From positions 11,890,776 through 11,954,775 of the forward strand of contig NC_053127.1 in the NCBI RefSeq assembly GCF_010015445.1: 64,000 nucleotides of DNA, read 5' to 3'. Position numbers and translations under genes: made by a program. Within the stretch, counting starts at the first letter, position 1, and every line of letters begins with the position of its first letter. The notes below the pieces were generated by a model. The model was not told the origin of the DNA, searched no databases, and saw only the letters and a list, made by a program, of their open reading frames with translations. The DNA comes from Perca fluviatilis (lineage: Eukaryota > Chordata > Actinopteri > Perciformes > Percidae). This document shows positions 1 to 10,727 of this stretch, one piece after another.

Positions 1-10
1 CTCTGTGTGA

Positions 11-493
11 AGACCTATTCCATACGGAAAATTCCAGGATCTGGGTAACCAGGAAAACCTATTTCTGGGTGCTATGCCTCGCTATCTAGCTTTAGCCATG
101 GTTCGAGTAGATTCTTTTCAGGAAGGAAGGGACCTATCTCCGTTCAACTTTCTTCATAATGACATTGGAATATCTTGCACTGTGTCAGGATGGGAGGCAG
201 CTGCCTGCAAAGCCCTGACGTTCAACACAGGCAGCTCAGTTAGAGAATATTACAACATGTTTACATCTACTGGGAGACACCTCAAGGATCTGCCTCTTAG
301 CATACCCTGTAGGGAATTTAACGAAGGTTATTCTTTGTTCGTGTTCAATCTGGGAGCAACGAAGAACAGCGACGCCGTTGGACATTTCCTCAGGAATTCA
401 CGTCTTGAAATGCGCTTCGGGGTCCCTCTGCCTTACACAACAACGTTAATAGTATACGCTTGTTACGATTCCATTCTGGAGATCAACTCTTAA
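11..493 (+). pseudogene. Polinton/adintovirus capsid-like protein, C-terminal fragment (F54H12.2-like family)
   Basis: The frame is open from base 11 to the TAA at 491-493, about 160 codons; the same frame has a stop at 8-10, so the reading is broken there or further left, outside the window. The translation has the layout of the last jelly-roll strands of the F54H12.2-like proteins of Polintons and adintoviruses, which are believed to be the double-jelly-roll major capsid protein: a PFNFLHND segment, a GTG-like turn (STGRHLKD), a GYSLFVFNL strand, then RLEMRFG and LIVYACYDSILEI at the end. In the family this protein builds the virion shell. The neighbour just downstream on the same strand is the maturation protease, the expected capsid-module partner. 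Assignment rests on motif memory, not a search; the element identity is surer than the exact capsid role. Confidence 0.55.
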
Positions 494-559
494 AAGACAG
501 GTGTTGGTGGATTATTATTAAAGATATGGATAATCATCAGCTAGAAAGGCTTTACATCA

Positions 560-996
560 TCTTATAGGAGCATACACATTCCACTTGCGTGTGGGCTTGT
601 GATCAGCTACCAGCTGAGCCAGACCTTTAACCTGCCAGCCTATTTTATAGTGAACACTCATCCTTCCTACATGCCTGGTGAGCACTGGCTCGCACTGACG
701 TTGAAGAGGACGCAGAGTGCAACTTTTACGACTCTTATGGATTTCCCCATGATTTTGCCTCATTACCCAGCGTAGCATTTTACAATTTTTGGAAAGTCGA
801 TTTCAAAGAAGTTAGAAGAAGCTACACTACCACAACCCCCAGCTCCAGCATACTTTCTCTCTATAGTGTCTGCCGGACAGCATTGCTTTTTTATCTCTGT
901 CACCAGCATGCCGTTTATCTTATAATAACATTTTGGGCTTGTATCATGTTGGACGATGTCTATAAAACGACCCATGGTATCTACTTTTGTGAATAA
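560..996 (+). pseudogene. Adenovirus-type cysteine protease (adenain-like) of the Polinton element, frameshifted
   Basis: One frame reads PGEHWLAL with the catalytic His codon at 683-685, followed about 17 residues later by FYDSYG, which supplies the acidic residue. The cysteine motif of the family (CG..C followed by a hydrophobic FFL) is split: around 871-885 the first C-G pair is separated from QHC by one extra C, so the frame shifts inside the active site. After the shift the frame stays readable to a TAA at 994-996. A second break lies before about 590, so the start cannot be fixed. In Polintons and adenoviruses this enzyme cleaves capsid precursor proteins. It lies just after the capsid fragment on the same strand and converges on the minus-strand block. 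The gene is inactive as written. Confidence 0.72.
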
Positions 997-1129
997 ATAT
1001 CAAAGATGTCGCTTCAGTAACGCTCAGAATCTTTTCATCATAGTGTATGCTCTGAAAATGTTTAAAGATTGTTATCACTTGTAAGAAACATGAAAAACAA
1101 ACAAACGCTGTAACCATAAACTTGTGATT

Positions 1130-1145
1130 AATAAAATGCTTTATT
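1130..1145. terminator. Back-to-back poly(A) signals between convergent gene blocks
   Basis: AATAAA lies on the + strand at 1130-1135 and TTTATT at 1140-1145, which is AATAAA on the minus strand. The pair sits about 135 bases after the protease stop and about 60 bases beyond the end of the minus-strand protein at 1204, where two convergent transcripts should end. Such compact bidirectional signals are typical of small DNA viruses and Polintons. Confidence 0.6.
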
Positions 1146-1203
1146 GAAAATGACAGTGTCACGGAAATCTCTTCATTTACAAGTTTAAAACCTTAAATCC
1201 CTA

Positions 1204-1950
1204 TTAGACCATCTTGGGGATTTTTGTCTTTGTGGACAGCGGTGATTTTTCTTCAAAACCATCGCCATCCATTCTGAGTTGTCTGTAACTGTTCAGCGCT
1301 TGCGGATTTTTCACCATCGAAACGGGAATGTTGAGCACTGACAAAGTATTTAAGAAACCAGTCCATCCTTTTGGCATTGTTTGTGTTTTCTTCTTATTAG
1401 GCTGCGCGTAGATTTTGAATAAATCTATCATATAGAGCCTTTTACGACAGAGCCTTTGTAAATAAATTCGCCCCTAAGGGTATCTCACGTCATTTGCGCT
1501 AATTTCTGCATAATGTAGAAGCGTTTTTCGGTCGTGCAGGGGCAGGTTGTTATCACATCGCTTGCAGCCTCATCCAATAGGGATTGGGGGTCGGTGCTGA
1601 TGCTGCTGCTACACCACCATCAGCACCATCTACTGGTGCATCGGCAGCTGGTGCATCTGATGAGGATGCAGAGTGTTGACTTTTGATGCGACATCCGGAT
1701 GCAGAGTGAGAGTAACCCTATGACGCTCTTTCGCTTTGTTTGAGAAAGTGAGATAGCGTATTATCAGCAGCTTCGTATCTTTTAGCTTTTCATACAGATT
1801 CAATCTTGGATCATTTAATCTGGCTCATTTTCTCATTCAAATCATCTTCGGCTGTCTGTCTGATGGATGGCTCTGGTCCAGTCATTTTACTCAGCTGCTG
1901 GGAGGTGAAATCAAATACATTTTCTTGGTAGCCTTTAGAGCCATATTATT
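1204..1950 (-). pseudogene. Minus-strand element protein of unknown function (possible virion or core protein), broken
   Basis: Reading the minus strand from about 1947, frames joined across several breaks give a polar N-terminal part (for example PSIRQTAEDDLNEKMSQI), an Ala/Pro/Asp-rich linker near 1570-1660, and a basic C-terminal part that is open from about 1437 to the stop at 1204 (for example MIDLFKIYAQPNKKK). There is an in-frame TAG near 1475 and at least two more stops or shifts upstream. The expected intact size is about 240-250 residues. It is the last gene of the polymerase-side block, ending at the shared poly(A) site. Polintons carry one or more virion or core proteins in this neighbourhood, but I do not recognise the family and assign no role. 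Confidence 0.4.
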
Positions 1951-1974
1951 AATTTTTCTTCTCCTCTTAGCTTC

Positions 1975-2308
1975 TCGGAATCAGCCCACCTAGTAGATTT
2001 CGAGAATAGGCTACTGCCGAAAGCAGAGAAAGGATAAACCCCAGTTTGTTTTTCAGAACCTGATGTTTACGCTTTAAGCTGGTTTTTTATCTGCCAACAA
2101 CCTTATAATATTCTTTTGACCTTCAGTTGTCTGTATTGAGAAGGGGACACCTTTAGATGCCCTTTCAAAGATTAAGAGATAATTGCGCACAAGGCCTGCA
2201 GAAAATCAGGTGAGCAGTGTTTTTAAAATACGTCTTGCGGCTTTGAAGGCTTCGCGTGGTACAAGGCTTTTAGTAACAGAGCCGTTCCTTTTTAACCGCT
2301 CCCGACAT
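1975..2308 (-). pseudogene. Small basic protein of the Polinton element, broken
   Basis: A start ATG at 2308 overlaps by ten bases the end of the ATPase gene (stop at 2318-2320). The decoded fragments are Lys-rich, with segments such as TSLKRKHQVLKNK followed by a hydrophobic tail (FILSLLSAVAYS) near 2000. At least three indels or stops interrupt about 110 codons. Polintons commonly have a short Lys-rich protein ending in a hydrophobic segment next to the ATPase; its function is not known to me. Size, charge and position support the call, but the fragmentary frames do not allow a motif-level identification. Confidence 0.4.
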
Positions 2309-2317
2309 AATGAAGGT

Positions 2318-2989
2318 CTATTTTGTTTTAGCGATGTAAACCGTCCGTCTGCTGGTGGGGAAGTATCCCCCGTCGCGCTCTGTAACGTTCTGGGCATGAA
2401 GGTGTGAGGTCCAAAATTAAATAGCCCTATGCGCTGACTTGGTAGCATCTTGAAAACTTTCCAGGAAAAACTGTTTTTGTGAGGGAAACATCTGATGTGC
2501 TAGTACCCTCATCTGCAGTTGGTCGGGGGGGTTTTAAATAGCACGAGGTAATTACAGTTTAAACTGATTGTACGGCTGTATTTACCTTTATGGAATACAT
2601 TTTGAGTCAACATCATGCACTCAGCCCTTTTGTGATGTCGGTATTAGCGTGAATATTTTCGCCACCTCGGGATGGTCACCTGCCTGAAATATGACGTGCG
2701 TCAGGATGACCGAGATGTGAATGGTCAGGAGGAAACAGATTAGTGTCGTCAAAAGAATCGGGGAGTCCTTCCAGAAATGTAATTCTTTTATTCATTTTCT
2801 TCATTTCATCATACATGGGTTGATAACTTGTATAAATCCATACAATATTTTCTGGTTAGCGTCCATCACACGTTCACATTTTTCCAGTACAGATTTAATA
2901 AAATAGGTTTTTACCACAACCACTTGGGCCACTACCAAACATGAAAATGGAACCTTTAGTCTTGGATCAAAATCAATCTGCTCCATCAT
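2318..2989 (-). pseudogene. FtsK/HerA-type genome-packaging ATPase of the Polinton element, frameshifted
   Basis: The start ATGATG is at 2989-2984, only five bases after the polymerase stop (2994-2996). About 20 residues in, the minus strand encodes a Walker A loop, GPSGCGK (about 2911-2933), but the frame shifts just before it and again inside the A-run after GGT (about 2906-2911), so the KT of the loop is split. Further on, a hydrophobic strand before VIFQAGDHPEVAKIF should carry the Walker B acidic pair, but ILTH is read there. Later breaks lie near 2620, 2540 and 2430; a readable end reaches the TAG at 2318-2320. About 220 codons is the usual size. In the family this ATPase pumps DNA into the capsid. 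Polymerase, ATPase and capsid module together define the element. Confidence 0.68.
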
Positions 2990-2993
2990 GCAG

Positions 2994-5900
2994 CTAATAA
3001 CCAAAAGGCAGAGTTGTACCGTCAGGAAATACCCGTCTCTTGTCGTTACCGACTCTAAACTTTTCTTGAATGTAAGCGTTTTCAACAGAAATCCGTTTTT
3101 ATCACGTTTTATAGTCTGTTGGCGGCGTTTCAAGGAATCTTTCCTTAGACCCCTCAAGATAGCCTTGACCAATTCTTTTGTGCTGTCAAAATTGATCAGT
3201 TCACTGCATTCCGCGTCTGTGTAATACCTTTAACTTTCATCACCACTTTTTTCTCATTTTTGGTCTGGTAGGCGTAGCTCTTTGGACCCCGCGGCTACAA
3301 ATTCATGGTATTGTGTCGCCGTAATTCATCCGTGGGGGTCACCGAGATAATTACCCAGCTCCAGAGGCGTCTCATTTTCTTTTATCACATAGATCAAGCT
3401 GTCCGTGTCTCGTAGAATGTTCTGTTGCAGCCTTTCTAAATAACTGTACAATTTCAGACGCCCCGTAAGCGGGTAATTAAAGCGATAAAAACATTACTGC
3501 TTCGACCTGGGGGACTACACACCTGTCATTATACAACCACTGAATCAGTGCTACGTCGCCGCGGTTTGTTGGTAAAAACGACACACGTGTTTTAGAGTGT
3601 ATTGTCCAGAAAACACTAAAGTGAAAAAGTGTTCGCCGACTTGACGAAAGTGTGGTTTGAACCAAATTACTTCTCTGCGGCGCAAACTTGCCCCAAAAGC
3701 CGTTCAGACAAGCCTTGGACACCTGTCTCTTTGCGGATTTGTCTCCAATTTTTCTGGGTTTAACCTGATGCCTTGATGCAATTCGTAGTCTCTGATGTAT
3801 TTTTTCCCTACTCTCGCCGTCCACGGCCTCGCGGAAACCCTGAAGCTTCCTGTTTACCCTTCAAAAGGTGTGAATGTACTTTCGACAAAAGATTGCTGCT
3901 CTGTGCCTCAAAGTGCCAGACCTCCAGAAAGTTTCCGACACCTTGTAACCCATCTGTACCGCTTTGTGCAGCTCTGCACTGACCAAACTCCGGTCAGAGC
4001 TCTAGCAACGTCATCATGACTACATGAGTCGCTCTGATTATTAGTCTCTGAGCATGTATGCGACAGAGTGTGAACACTAATTTACCTTGAGCTGTTTTAT
4101 AAGGTAACACGGGGAAAATACAGACCTCTTGGGGAATCACGGTTTGCTCTGATCAGCCCAAAGTAGTTTTCAATTTCGTCAAAATCTCTGTGAATTATTA
4201 CCGGATGGCCTAATGGGTATGAGCCTGTTGCGTTAACGTCACGGATACAATGACGTAACATCTACATAATGCACAGATTCGTCTGCACCTGCAGTGTACC
4301 GTAGCCTCAGCGCGCTGGTCCGCCCCGATACAGTCGCGCAGGAGCCAGAGGTTCAGGTGGATCATATTTCTTCATAAACTCTCGCACCCCCGCGTGTTTT
4401 TTTCATCAGAGTCCCAGCATGCTCCGTCATCACCTCTGTATGCAGTCCATGCGTGGACCTCAACTGATGCAGCTTCTCCTGGCTAGCCGAATGCATTTCC
4501 TCAAAAGCGATCCCTGTCATTGGGCAGATATCATGAGGTCTGAAACAAGTAGGACAGCCATGATAAAACATCCTTGAAATTCATGAGCGCAGTCTAACCC
4601 TCTATGGCCGGTAACCGTCGACAAAATACGTACCAATTTCTTTTCCCCGCGGTTTAGAGCATGCTGAATGAAAATGTTTTTGAATACATTAACCATTCCA
4701 GCCATTGAATTGAGCCGTTCGAGAATTTTTGAACCTGGCCGCCTGTAATCGTCGGGGGGGGGCGAAGGAATAGCCAGTGTCTTTTCAACCAGGAAATTTG
4801 TGAAATACTTTCATTGATGCCGAGGAAATTGTGACGCAGCTGAAAAGGATCCCCCGTCGCGTCCCCCTACAAATTCCTCTCTGAATTTCATGCATCCTTT
4901 GCGCAGAATATTTGTGTCGTTTTGACAGTAAAAACTGCCTCTTTCTCAAAGTTAAAACACCCCTCGATGCTTCTTTGTACCAGCTGTAAAACTTCGTTTT
5001 GCTGGGCAGCGGACATGCTTTCTACACCGTAATCTGCGGTGGCCGGGTAAGGCCCGATATATTTTAGATGCTTCTCTTTGCTAAATTTGTGGGGAAAGAA
5101 GCCCTTTGATTGATCTGCAAATCCTAATGCTTTCGGCATAGCGGCGAGTTTCATGGTAAGAAAGGACAGGGAATCGATAAACCTTAGCAGATAATCTGTT
5201 TCTGTAAAACAGATTATTTTGCTGCCTTGCATGACAAGCGACGGGCTCATTCCTAAGTCTATCAGGCCTCTGAGGATTAGGTAGCTGTCAAAACCTCTAG
5301 CATTGTGTGCGATAAATGTAGCTTTTTTATATTGAGGTTTCCTGAACTTCATGAGAAACTTCTCGACGCAGTCTAAGCCGTAGGACATCCATTTTTCACC
5401 CTGTAGCGATTCGGCACACACGAGGTAGGGCATGTGTTCTCCCTTGTCATTGACAAATGTTTCAAAATCGTAAAAGAAGATATCTTGGGTCTGATTTTCT
5501 TGAAATTTCACCGGTTGTATGTAGCACTGGTGTGGCTCGTCACCTTTGTGGACACCACACACTTTACATTTGAGGTTCATGCATTTGTGCTCTGTACTAG
5601 CGAGAGAAGAGATATTTGCAATTTGAACATTTGTGAATCTTCTGACATGTACTGAGGGTGTCGTGTCATTCAAAGACTTTTGTGTTTAACGTAACACGCG
5701 TGTAATGAAGCCGGAAGTCACTTCGTTGCAGTCTGCGATACAGGGTCACTGTACGCAGTATCGCATGTAGGATCGAAACCAAGATTGCAATGACCCGGAC
5801 AAGAGTGGGCCTCGCTCCGGCAGTAACCTCGGTAACAGTAATGACATACATTATCAACCCCTAAAAACCCTTTAAGATTTTTTATTCCATAATAGTGCTC

Positions 5901-6800
5901 CGTTAAGCAGGAATAGAAACACTGGCTGGTCAGACTTTGGGTATTGTGTTTCAAAATGCGCGAGAGCGGTCCTCTGCGTCTCTGTAAAAGACTACAATTT
6001 TCCCGGTTTACTATCTGTTCAAATTTATTGATGTGAGTGAAAGCTACGCGGGTCGGCTTCGGTCAGACCCGCTAAATGATGAAGCTCTCTAGCGTGCTCG
6101 ACGGCTTGTATGTAGGTGAAGTCGGTGTTGATGAGCAGAGCCAAGCTGATGGTAAAGCATAGTTTATTGTTTACGTTGGGCACTACATGCAAGTGTTTTT
6201 TTCTTATTAACGATCTCGCTGACCAGAGTTTTTTAAGTTTTCGCTTATCACGCAGCACCGCCCTAGGATTTTTGACAACTTGAATGACTACTTCCAGTGG
6301 TGAGTCAGCGTCTGCTCTCTGTTAGATTGTATCAATCTCTCCAGTAACCCTTCAAAAACGTTCTGAAAGTCAGCGCCCGTATCCCGACTTGAATGATATC
6401 GTGTTCCTGTGCATTTTCCGCTATTATTCCAACCTATACGAGGTCATTAGGTCTAACCTCAGGTCTCACTCTCTCAGCTAAAGGCGTTAAAATGATTCAA
6501 AACATCTTCATAAAATTGCGCGCAAATCCCGGCGTTAAGCTATGGGAGGTACTTTTAAAGGTCTGGATGAGAATCCAAATTCCCAAAGCGTCGCGTCTCC
6601 TCGACTGAATGTCATGGGGGTCTATTGGCGGTAAGGGGTTTTCTACGGGGAATGTCATGGTTCTCAATCTCTTGTAATAAGGTATTTTCTACCCGGTTGA
6701 ATGTCATTATGGTTATGATTATCAAGCTCTTGTAAGGCCCTTTCTAACGGCTGAAAGTAATCACTCGCAGGCTCTGGTTGTGCTGTCTCTGTGCTGCCGT
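2994..6800 (-). pseudogene. Protein-primed family B DNA polymerase (Polinton/adintovirus PolB), multiply broken
   Basis: About 3.8 kb of minus strand spans a whole PolB. The longest intact piece (5673-4888, 261 codons) contains the exonuclease I motif DFETF (5469-5455) and exonuclease II motif NARGFDSYL (about 5305-5279). Further along are a palm motif A remnant ending YPLGHPVIIHRDFDE (about 4240-4180), motif B CLNGFWGKF (about 3710-3685) and motif C DTDSLIYV with the two Asp at 3409-3401. The C-terminus ends at 2996-2994. Upstream, 6258-5718 holds Cys/His-rich N-terminal pieces (CHYCYRGYC). The start is not fixed; coding fragments reach about 6790. More than ten frameshifts or stops are present. 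Family members replicate the element genome from a terminal protein; this copy is clearly dead. Confidence 0.85.
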
Positions 6801-6852
6801 TATTTAAATAAGGTTGATTCGGGACGATTGTCTGGGTGGGGATTATTATGAT

Positions 6853-7136
6853 TTAACTCTTGGATGGCTTTAGCAAGCTGGTGTTACAAAACGCAGGTGG
6901 ATCCCCGTTTACATCGTCTACAGCAATAACTAATTGTATGGGAATTATACAAGACTGGTCAGGCTCCATTTTGCATGTGATTAAAAATAAAATAAAACAA
7001 AATGTCACAGCTAACACCTTACAACTTTTACATTTGAAGAATTGTCTGCACAATTGTCAGCAGCTTTTGGAGGATCTCCACCTTGCTTTCCGGATCTCTC
7101 ACTCTCTGGGCTCGGCGGTTCCCCTCAGTACAGCAT
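6853..7136 (-). other. Candidate terminal exon of a minus-strand accessory gene with a membrane-type segment
   Basis: Minus strand from a TTTTATGACAG acceptor (exon from 7136) gives DPESKVEILQKLL followed by a leucine-spaced stretch (one frame), and, after a frame change near 7015, a hydrophobic run VLAVTFCFILFLITC, then a tail ending at the TAA near 6855-6853. The hydrophobic run is long enough for one membrane crossing. It lies directly upstream of the polymerase on the same strand. The acceptor resembles the one at 7275, suggesting duplicated exons. No known family recognised. Whether the two frames belong to one product is uncertain. Confidence 0.3.
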
Positions 7137-7139
7137 CTG

Positions 7140-7362
7140 TCATAAAATCAGAGAAAATACCTTTTAAATATATTTAATTATCGATACAATAATACTAAGA
7201 TATGTAAATAATAATTACCTCTGACGGGTTCAGGCCTCTCCCTGACATATCTCTCTCGATGAATACCCCTCCGTCCTTTCATAAAATTTAGAGAATATAC
7301 ATCTTTAATTATATATTTTAATTATCAAGACAATAATATATACATATATAAATAATAATTAC

Positions 7363-7367
<5 letters not shown>
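7140..7367 (-). repeat. Diverged tandem duplication of an exon/intron unit (about 140-base period)
   Basis: Bases 7140-7222 and 7279-7367 are two diverged copies of the same stretch: both begin CATAAAAT, pass through TTTAATTAT and CAATAATA, and end AATAATAATTACCTCTGA. On the minus strand each ends with the same splice donor (AGAG|GTAATTATTATT) and begins next to a TTTTATGA.AG acceptor. The duplicated unit therefore carries one short exon end plus the following intron. Confidence 0.6.
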
Positions 7368-8031
<664 letters not shown>

Positions 8032-8092
8032 CTGTTCATTTTGAAAATAATATATAACTTCTTAATATTTTTTTTTGTTAAAAACTCATCTT

Positions 8093-8122
8093 AAAAAAAA
8101 AAAAAAAAAAACCCAAAACCCC

Positions 8123-8160
<38 letters not shown>

Positions 8161-8231
8161 CTCTTTTTCTCTCTCTTCCCCCCCCCCCCCCCCACCCCCC
8201 CCCCCCCCCACACCACACACACCCCCCCCAC

Positions 8232-8294
<63 letters not shown>

Positions 8295-8330
8295 ACACAC
8301 ACAAAAAAAACACACACACACACACACCAT
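8093..8330. repeat. Compound low-complexity block: A-run, (CT)n, C-runs, (CA)n
   Basis: In order: A-run near 8093-8111, (CT)n at 8124-8156, two C-runs broken by A near 8177-8209, (CA)n at about 8236-8262, a further C-run of about 30 at 8263-8294, and short CA runs. It lies in the proposed intron between the two accessory-gene exon groups. Assembly of such a tract is error-prone, so its length should not be trusted. Confidence 0.9.
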
Positions 8331-8440
8331 GTGTTCCCCATCTCCCATCCACCCATTTACAGGTATAATATAAATAATTTCCCTCTTCTCTCATCATCTA
8401 CCCAGTTGCAGGTATAATATAAATAATAAGAAGGCCTTAC

Positions 8441-8930
8441 CGGCAGTCATTTGTAGGGTTGCCGAGGGGTGCCCAGCGTTTTCATCTCTTGACTGCATAT
8501 GCTGTACCGGCTGCCTAAATTCTGTTTCAATCGTTGATGTGGGGGAACGTCTCGCACAACAATTGGCGCCCGTTGGCCCGTGGTCTTTCTTCAGACATTA
8601 CCTCCTCAATTTCAATAACCCCTGTAAAGACTGCTGGATTTTGATTGTTATATGCAACGCCTCTGTCATCTATCACGCCTTTGGGGAGAGAAAAGACAAC
8701 ATAGGATCAGTTATTTATTACCTTGATACATAAAGCATTAAATGGTATAAATAACCTACCAAAATCGACATCTGTGATTACGATATCTCTAAAGTCCTCG
8801 TCATTGATTTCTGTTAGGAAGAACAGTCATAATGGTTGACCCGGAATATTTCAACACACTTGGCATTAATAATTAATTAATCCATAATGATAATATAGAA
8901 CTCACCTGAAAAGTACTGTGACTGAATCAT
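8441..8930 (-). CDS. Three-exon spliced accessory gene of the element, acidic product, unknown function
   Basis: Proposed exons on the minus strand: 8930-8906 (ATG at 8930, A at -3, donor CAG|GTGAG), 8810-8760 (acceptor TAACAG, donor TTTG|GTAGG) and 8678 onward (acceptor TCTCCCCAAAG). Introns are 95 and 81 bases. All junction phases agree (phase 1 each) and the joined frame is open for 75 codons to the TGA at 8527-8529. The protein is acidic (for example INDEDFRDIVITDVDF, then GVIEIEEVMSEE) with no recognised domain. A sister frame stays open from near the stop to a good donor (GCCG|GTAAGG, exon end 8441), as if one extra base in the C-run near 8545-8549 had closed a longer exon; the exon length (238) fits that. 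It lies upstream of the polymerase on the same strand, so it is probably element-encoded. Confidence 0.45.
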
Positions 8931-9483
8931 TTTGACTCCTCTGAATGAAGTGACGGTCTGTATGCAAAGCCGAGTGGGAGAGTAGGCTGAATGAAGCACA
9001 TGCTTCTTCCAAACATGTGGTAAACACTTTATTGGCCTATTTAGGGACGAACATTAGTGGTGGTGTGCGCAAACTTTTTGGGGGCTCAGCCACTTACTTG
9101 GCCTGTTGTAAGAGGAGCCTTTACACATTCCTATTTTACAACCCTGCCTTACACACGTTCTGCTCTCTGCTCCAAAGAGTGTAAAGATACTTGATTTAAT
9201 TCTTGGTCATTGGCTCATTTCAAAGCGATCAGTGTTACTCAAACTTACATTCATGCTGTGTGTAGAATGAAAAACCTATCTTTCTCTGTTTCAAACGGGG
9301 AAGAAACCCTTTTTATGCTCAAAATTTAACGCTACACCCCTCTTCTCTCACTGGATCATTTCAAACACATCCGGATATTTCATCTCTAACGCTCATTGGA
9401 TCATTTAAATGAAACATTTTTCTACTTCCTGTGACGCCCTCATTGCATCACTTAACACACGTCATTTCCGGGACACGCCTTCC

Positions 9484-9501
9484 TTCTAGAAGCTTCCAGA
9501 A
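9484..9501. promoter_or_regulatory. Perfect four-unit heat-shock element
   Basis: TTCTAGAAGCTTCCAGAA is TTCnnGAAnnTTCnnGAA without a mismatch, the consensus bound by trimers of heat-shock factor. It lies 554 bases upstream of the minus-strand ATG at 8930. Whether it is used is unknown, but four perfect alternating units are unlikely by chance. Confidence 0.6.
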
Positions 9502-9545
9502 CAGACCAGTCACACACACCTGGAAGGCATCAATCACTTTCTGAC

Positions 9546-9582
9546 AGGTCGTGACCTCTTGACCCCCCAGGTCAAAAGGTCA
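9546..9582. promoter_or_regulatory. Cluster of nuclear-receptor half-sites including a perfect DR2
   Basis: Within 37 bases are AGGTCG-TGACCT (9546-9557, an inverted pair with no spacer), TTGACC (9559-9564, a half-site on the other strand) and AGGTCA-AA-AGGTCA (9569-9582), a perfect direct repeat with two-base spacing of the kind bound by RAR/RXR heterodimers. It starts 45 bases from the heat-shock element. Confidence 0.55.
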
Positions 9583-9935
9583 TCCATCAAAATCCCACAT
9601 ACCAAAGTGACAGAAACCTCCTCCTTATATCTCTCACGGCCCACAACTGTTGTTGTGTCTTTACACTGAAGATTCATCGAAGTGGATTTCTTTCTATTTT
9701 TATTTGCTACGGGCTTTGAGATTGAGATTTCTGACCTCAAGGGAGGTAATGTCCATGCTGCTCAAAATAATGAAAATTTTTAGTTTTTCTTTCTGTGGAC
9801 ACAGTCAACTCTTTTCATAAGGATTATTTTTACAGTGTCAAACTGGTATGCTTGTTTATGAAAGTGGTATAAGTAGATTGGTGGTGAGCCTGTTTGCTAG
9901 CTTACTGACTGCTCCACAGCTAGCTGACAAGCTTA

Positions 9936-10727
9936 ATGCTGTGTCTCAAATCGTGCACTTCTGTACTTATGCCGCGTTCTATTTACCTCGGAACCCGGAT
10001 TTTCCGAGGTCAAAGTCGGAAACACGCCCCCTGACCTCGGATTTCCGAGCTCGGAACTCAGGAGCCCGAGTTCAAAATCCAACATGGCTGCCCCCTGTAT
10101 CAACAGTTGTGAAAGCTGCAGTAACATAAAGTTATAAGCACTTCTGTCTTATTTGTGTCACTAAATCAGTCGTTCACACATGCATGTCCAACTTCTATCT
10201 GTGGACATGTTGTTACGCTGTTTGCATGCACACAAAAAACGGCGTAATGCGTTGTTATCAACTGGTATTGCTAACAATAGCTAACCGGGCTAGAGCTAAT
10301 GAAATCAATGAAAATCCGACTTTTAAATAGAACGCATTCAACTCGGGTATGACGTCATTCCCAGTTCCGGCTTCTGAGTTCCGAGGTAAATAGCATTACG
10401 CTTGCTATTTTGAGTACACAGTGCGTTCACACTGCAGTGCACTACGACTACTCGGATGCTGCACTCAGAGCTGTCAAAATGTTGAGTGTGGAACGCTGGA
10501 CACTAGTGAGTGTGTCCGTTAGTGAGAAAACAAGCCCGGCTGCAATTTATGATTAAACAGTAGAAGAAAAAGAAGAGTCATTTTGGGTTAGTGCATAACA
10601 GCTGTGCGATTTGAGACAACACTACCCTGTCGAAATGTAGGCACTACACAAGTGAGTACATAGTGTACACAGTGCACTGCTATGTAAGTGTACTCCTTGA
10701 AGTATCTAGATTGAGACACCCTGTAAG
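9936..10727. mobile_element. hAT-like non-autonomous element, interrupted by a second MITE
   Basis: The left end reads CTGTGTCTCAAATCG and the right end, on the other strand, CAGGGTGTCTCAATCTAG. A second internal match, TTGTCTCAAATCGCAC (minus, near 10598-10614), repeats the left end. No 8-base target duplication is clear. The body between 9971 and 10400 is a separate insertion. Confidence 0.45.
9971..10400. mobile_element. Nested MITE with terminal inverted repeats
   Basis: The left end GCCGCGTTCTATTTACCTCG matches, inverted, the right end CGAGGTAAATAGCATTACG, about 24 bases with few mismatches; related inverted pieces (CGGAACTC / GAGTTCCG) continue inward. About 430 bases, no coding capacity. 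Confidence 0.6.

Larger units (their letters stand above)
9001..9935. other. Gene-free stretch at or beyond the element's right side
   Basis: I see no coding frame worth calling here. It holds the heat-shock-type and nuclear-receptor-type sites listed separately, and a TAAATAGG sequence (minus strand, near 9035-9045) that could serve as a core promoter about 110 bases upstream of the ATG at 8930. The Polinton terminal repeat was not recognised, so the right edge of the element is unknown. Confidence 0.4.

Noticed and set aside
8540..8565. LLCET in the accessory product as an LxCxE retinoblastoma-binding motif
   Set aside because: The fifth residue is Thr, not Glu, so the motif does not match.
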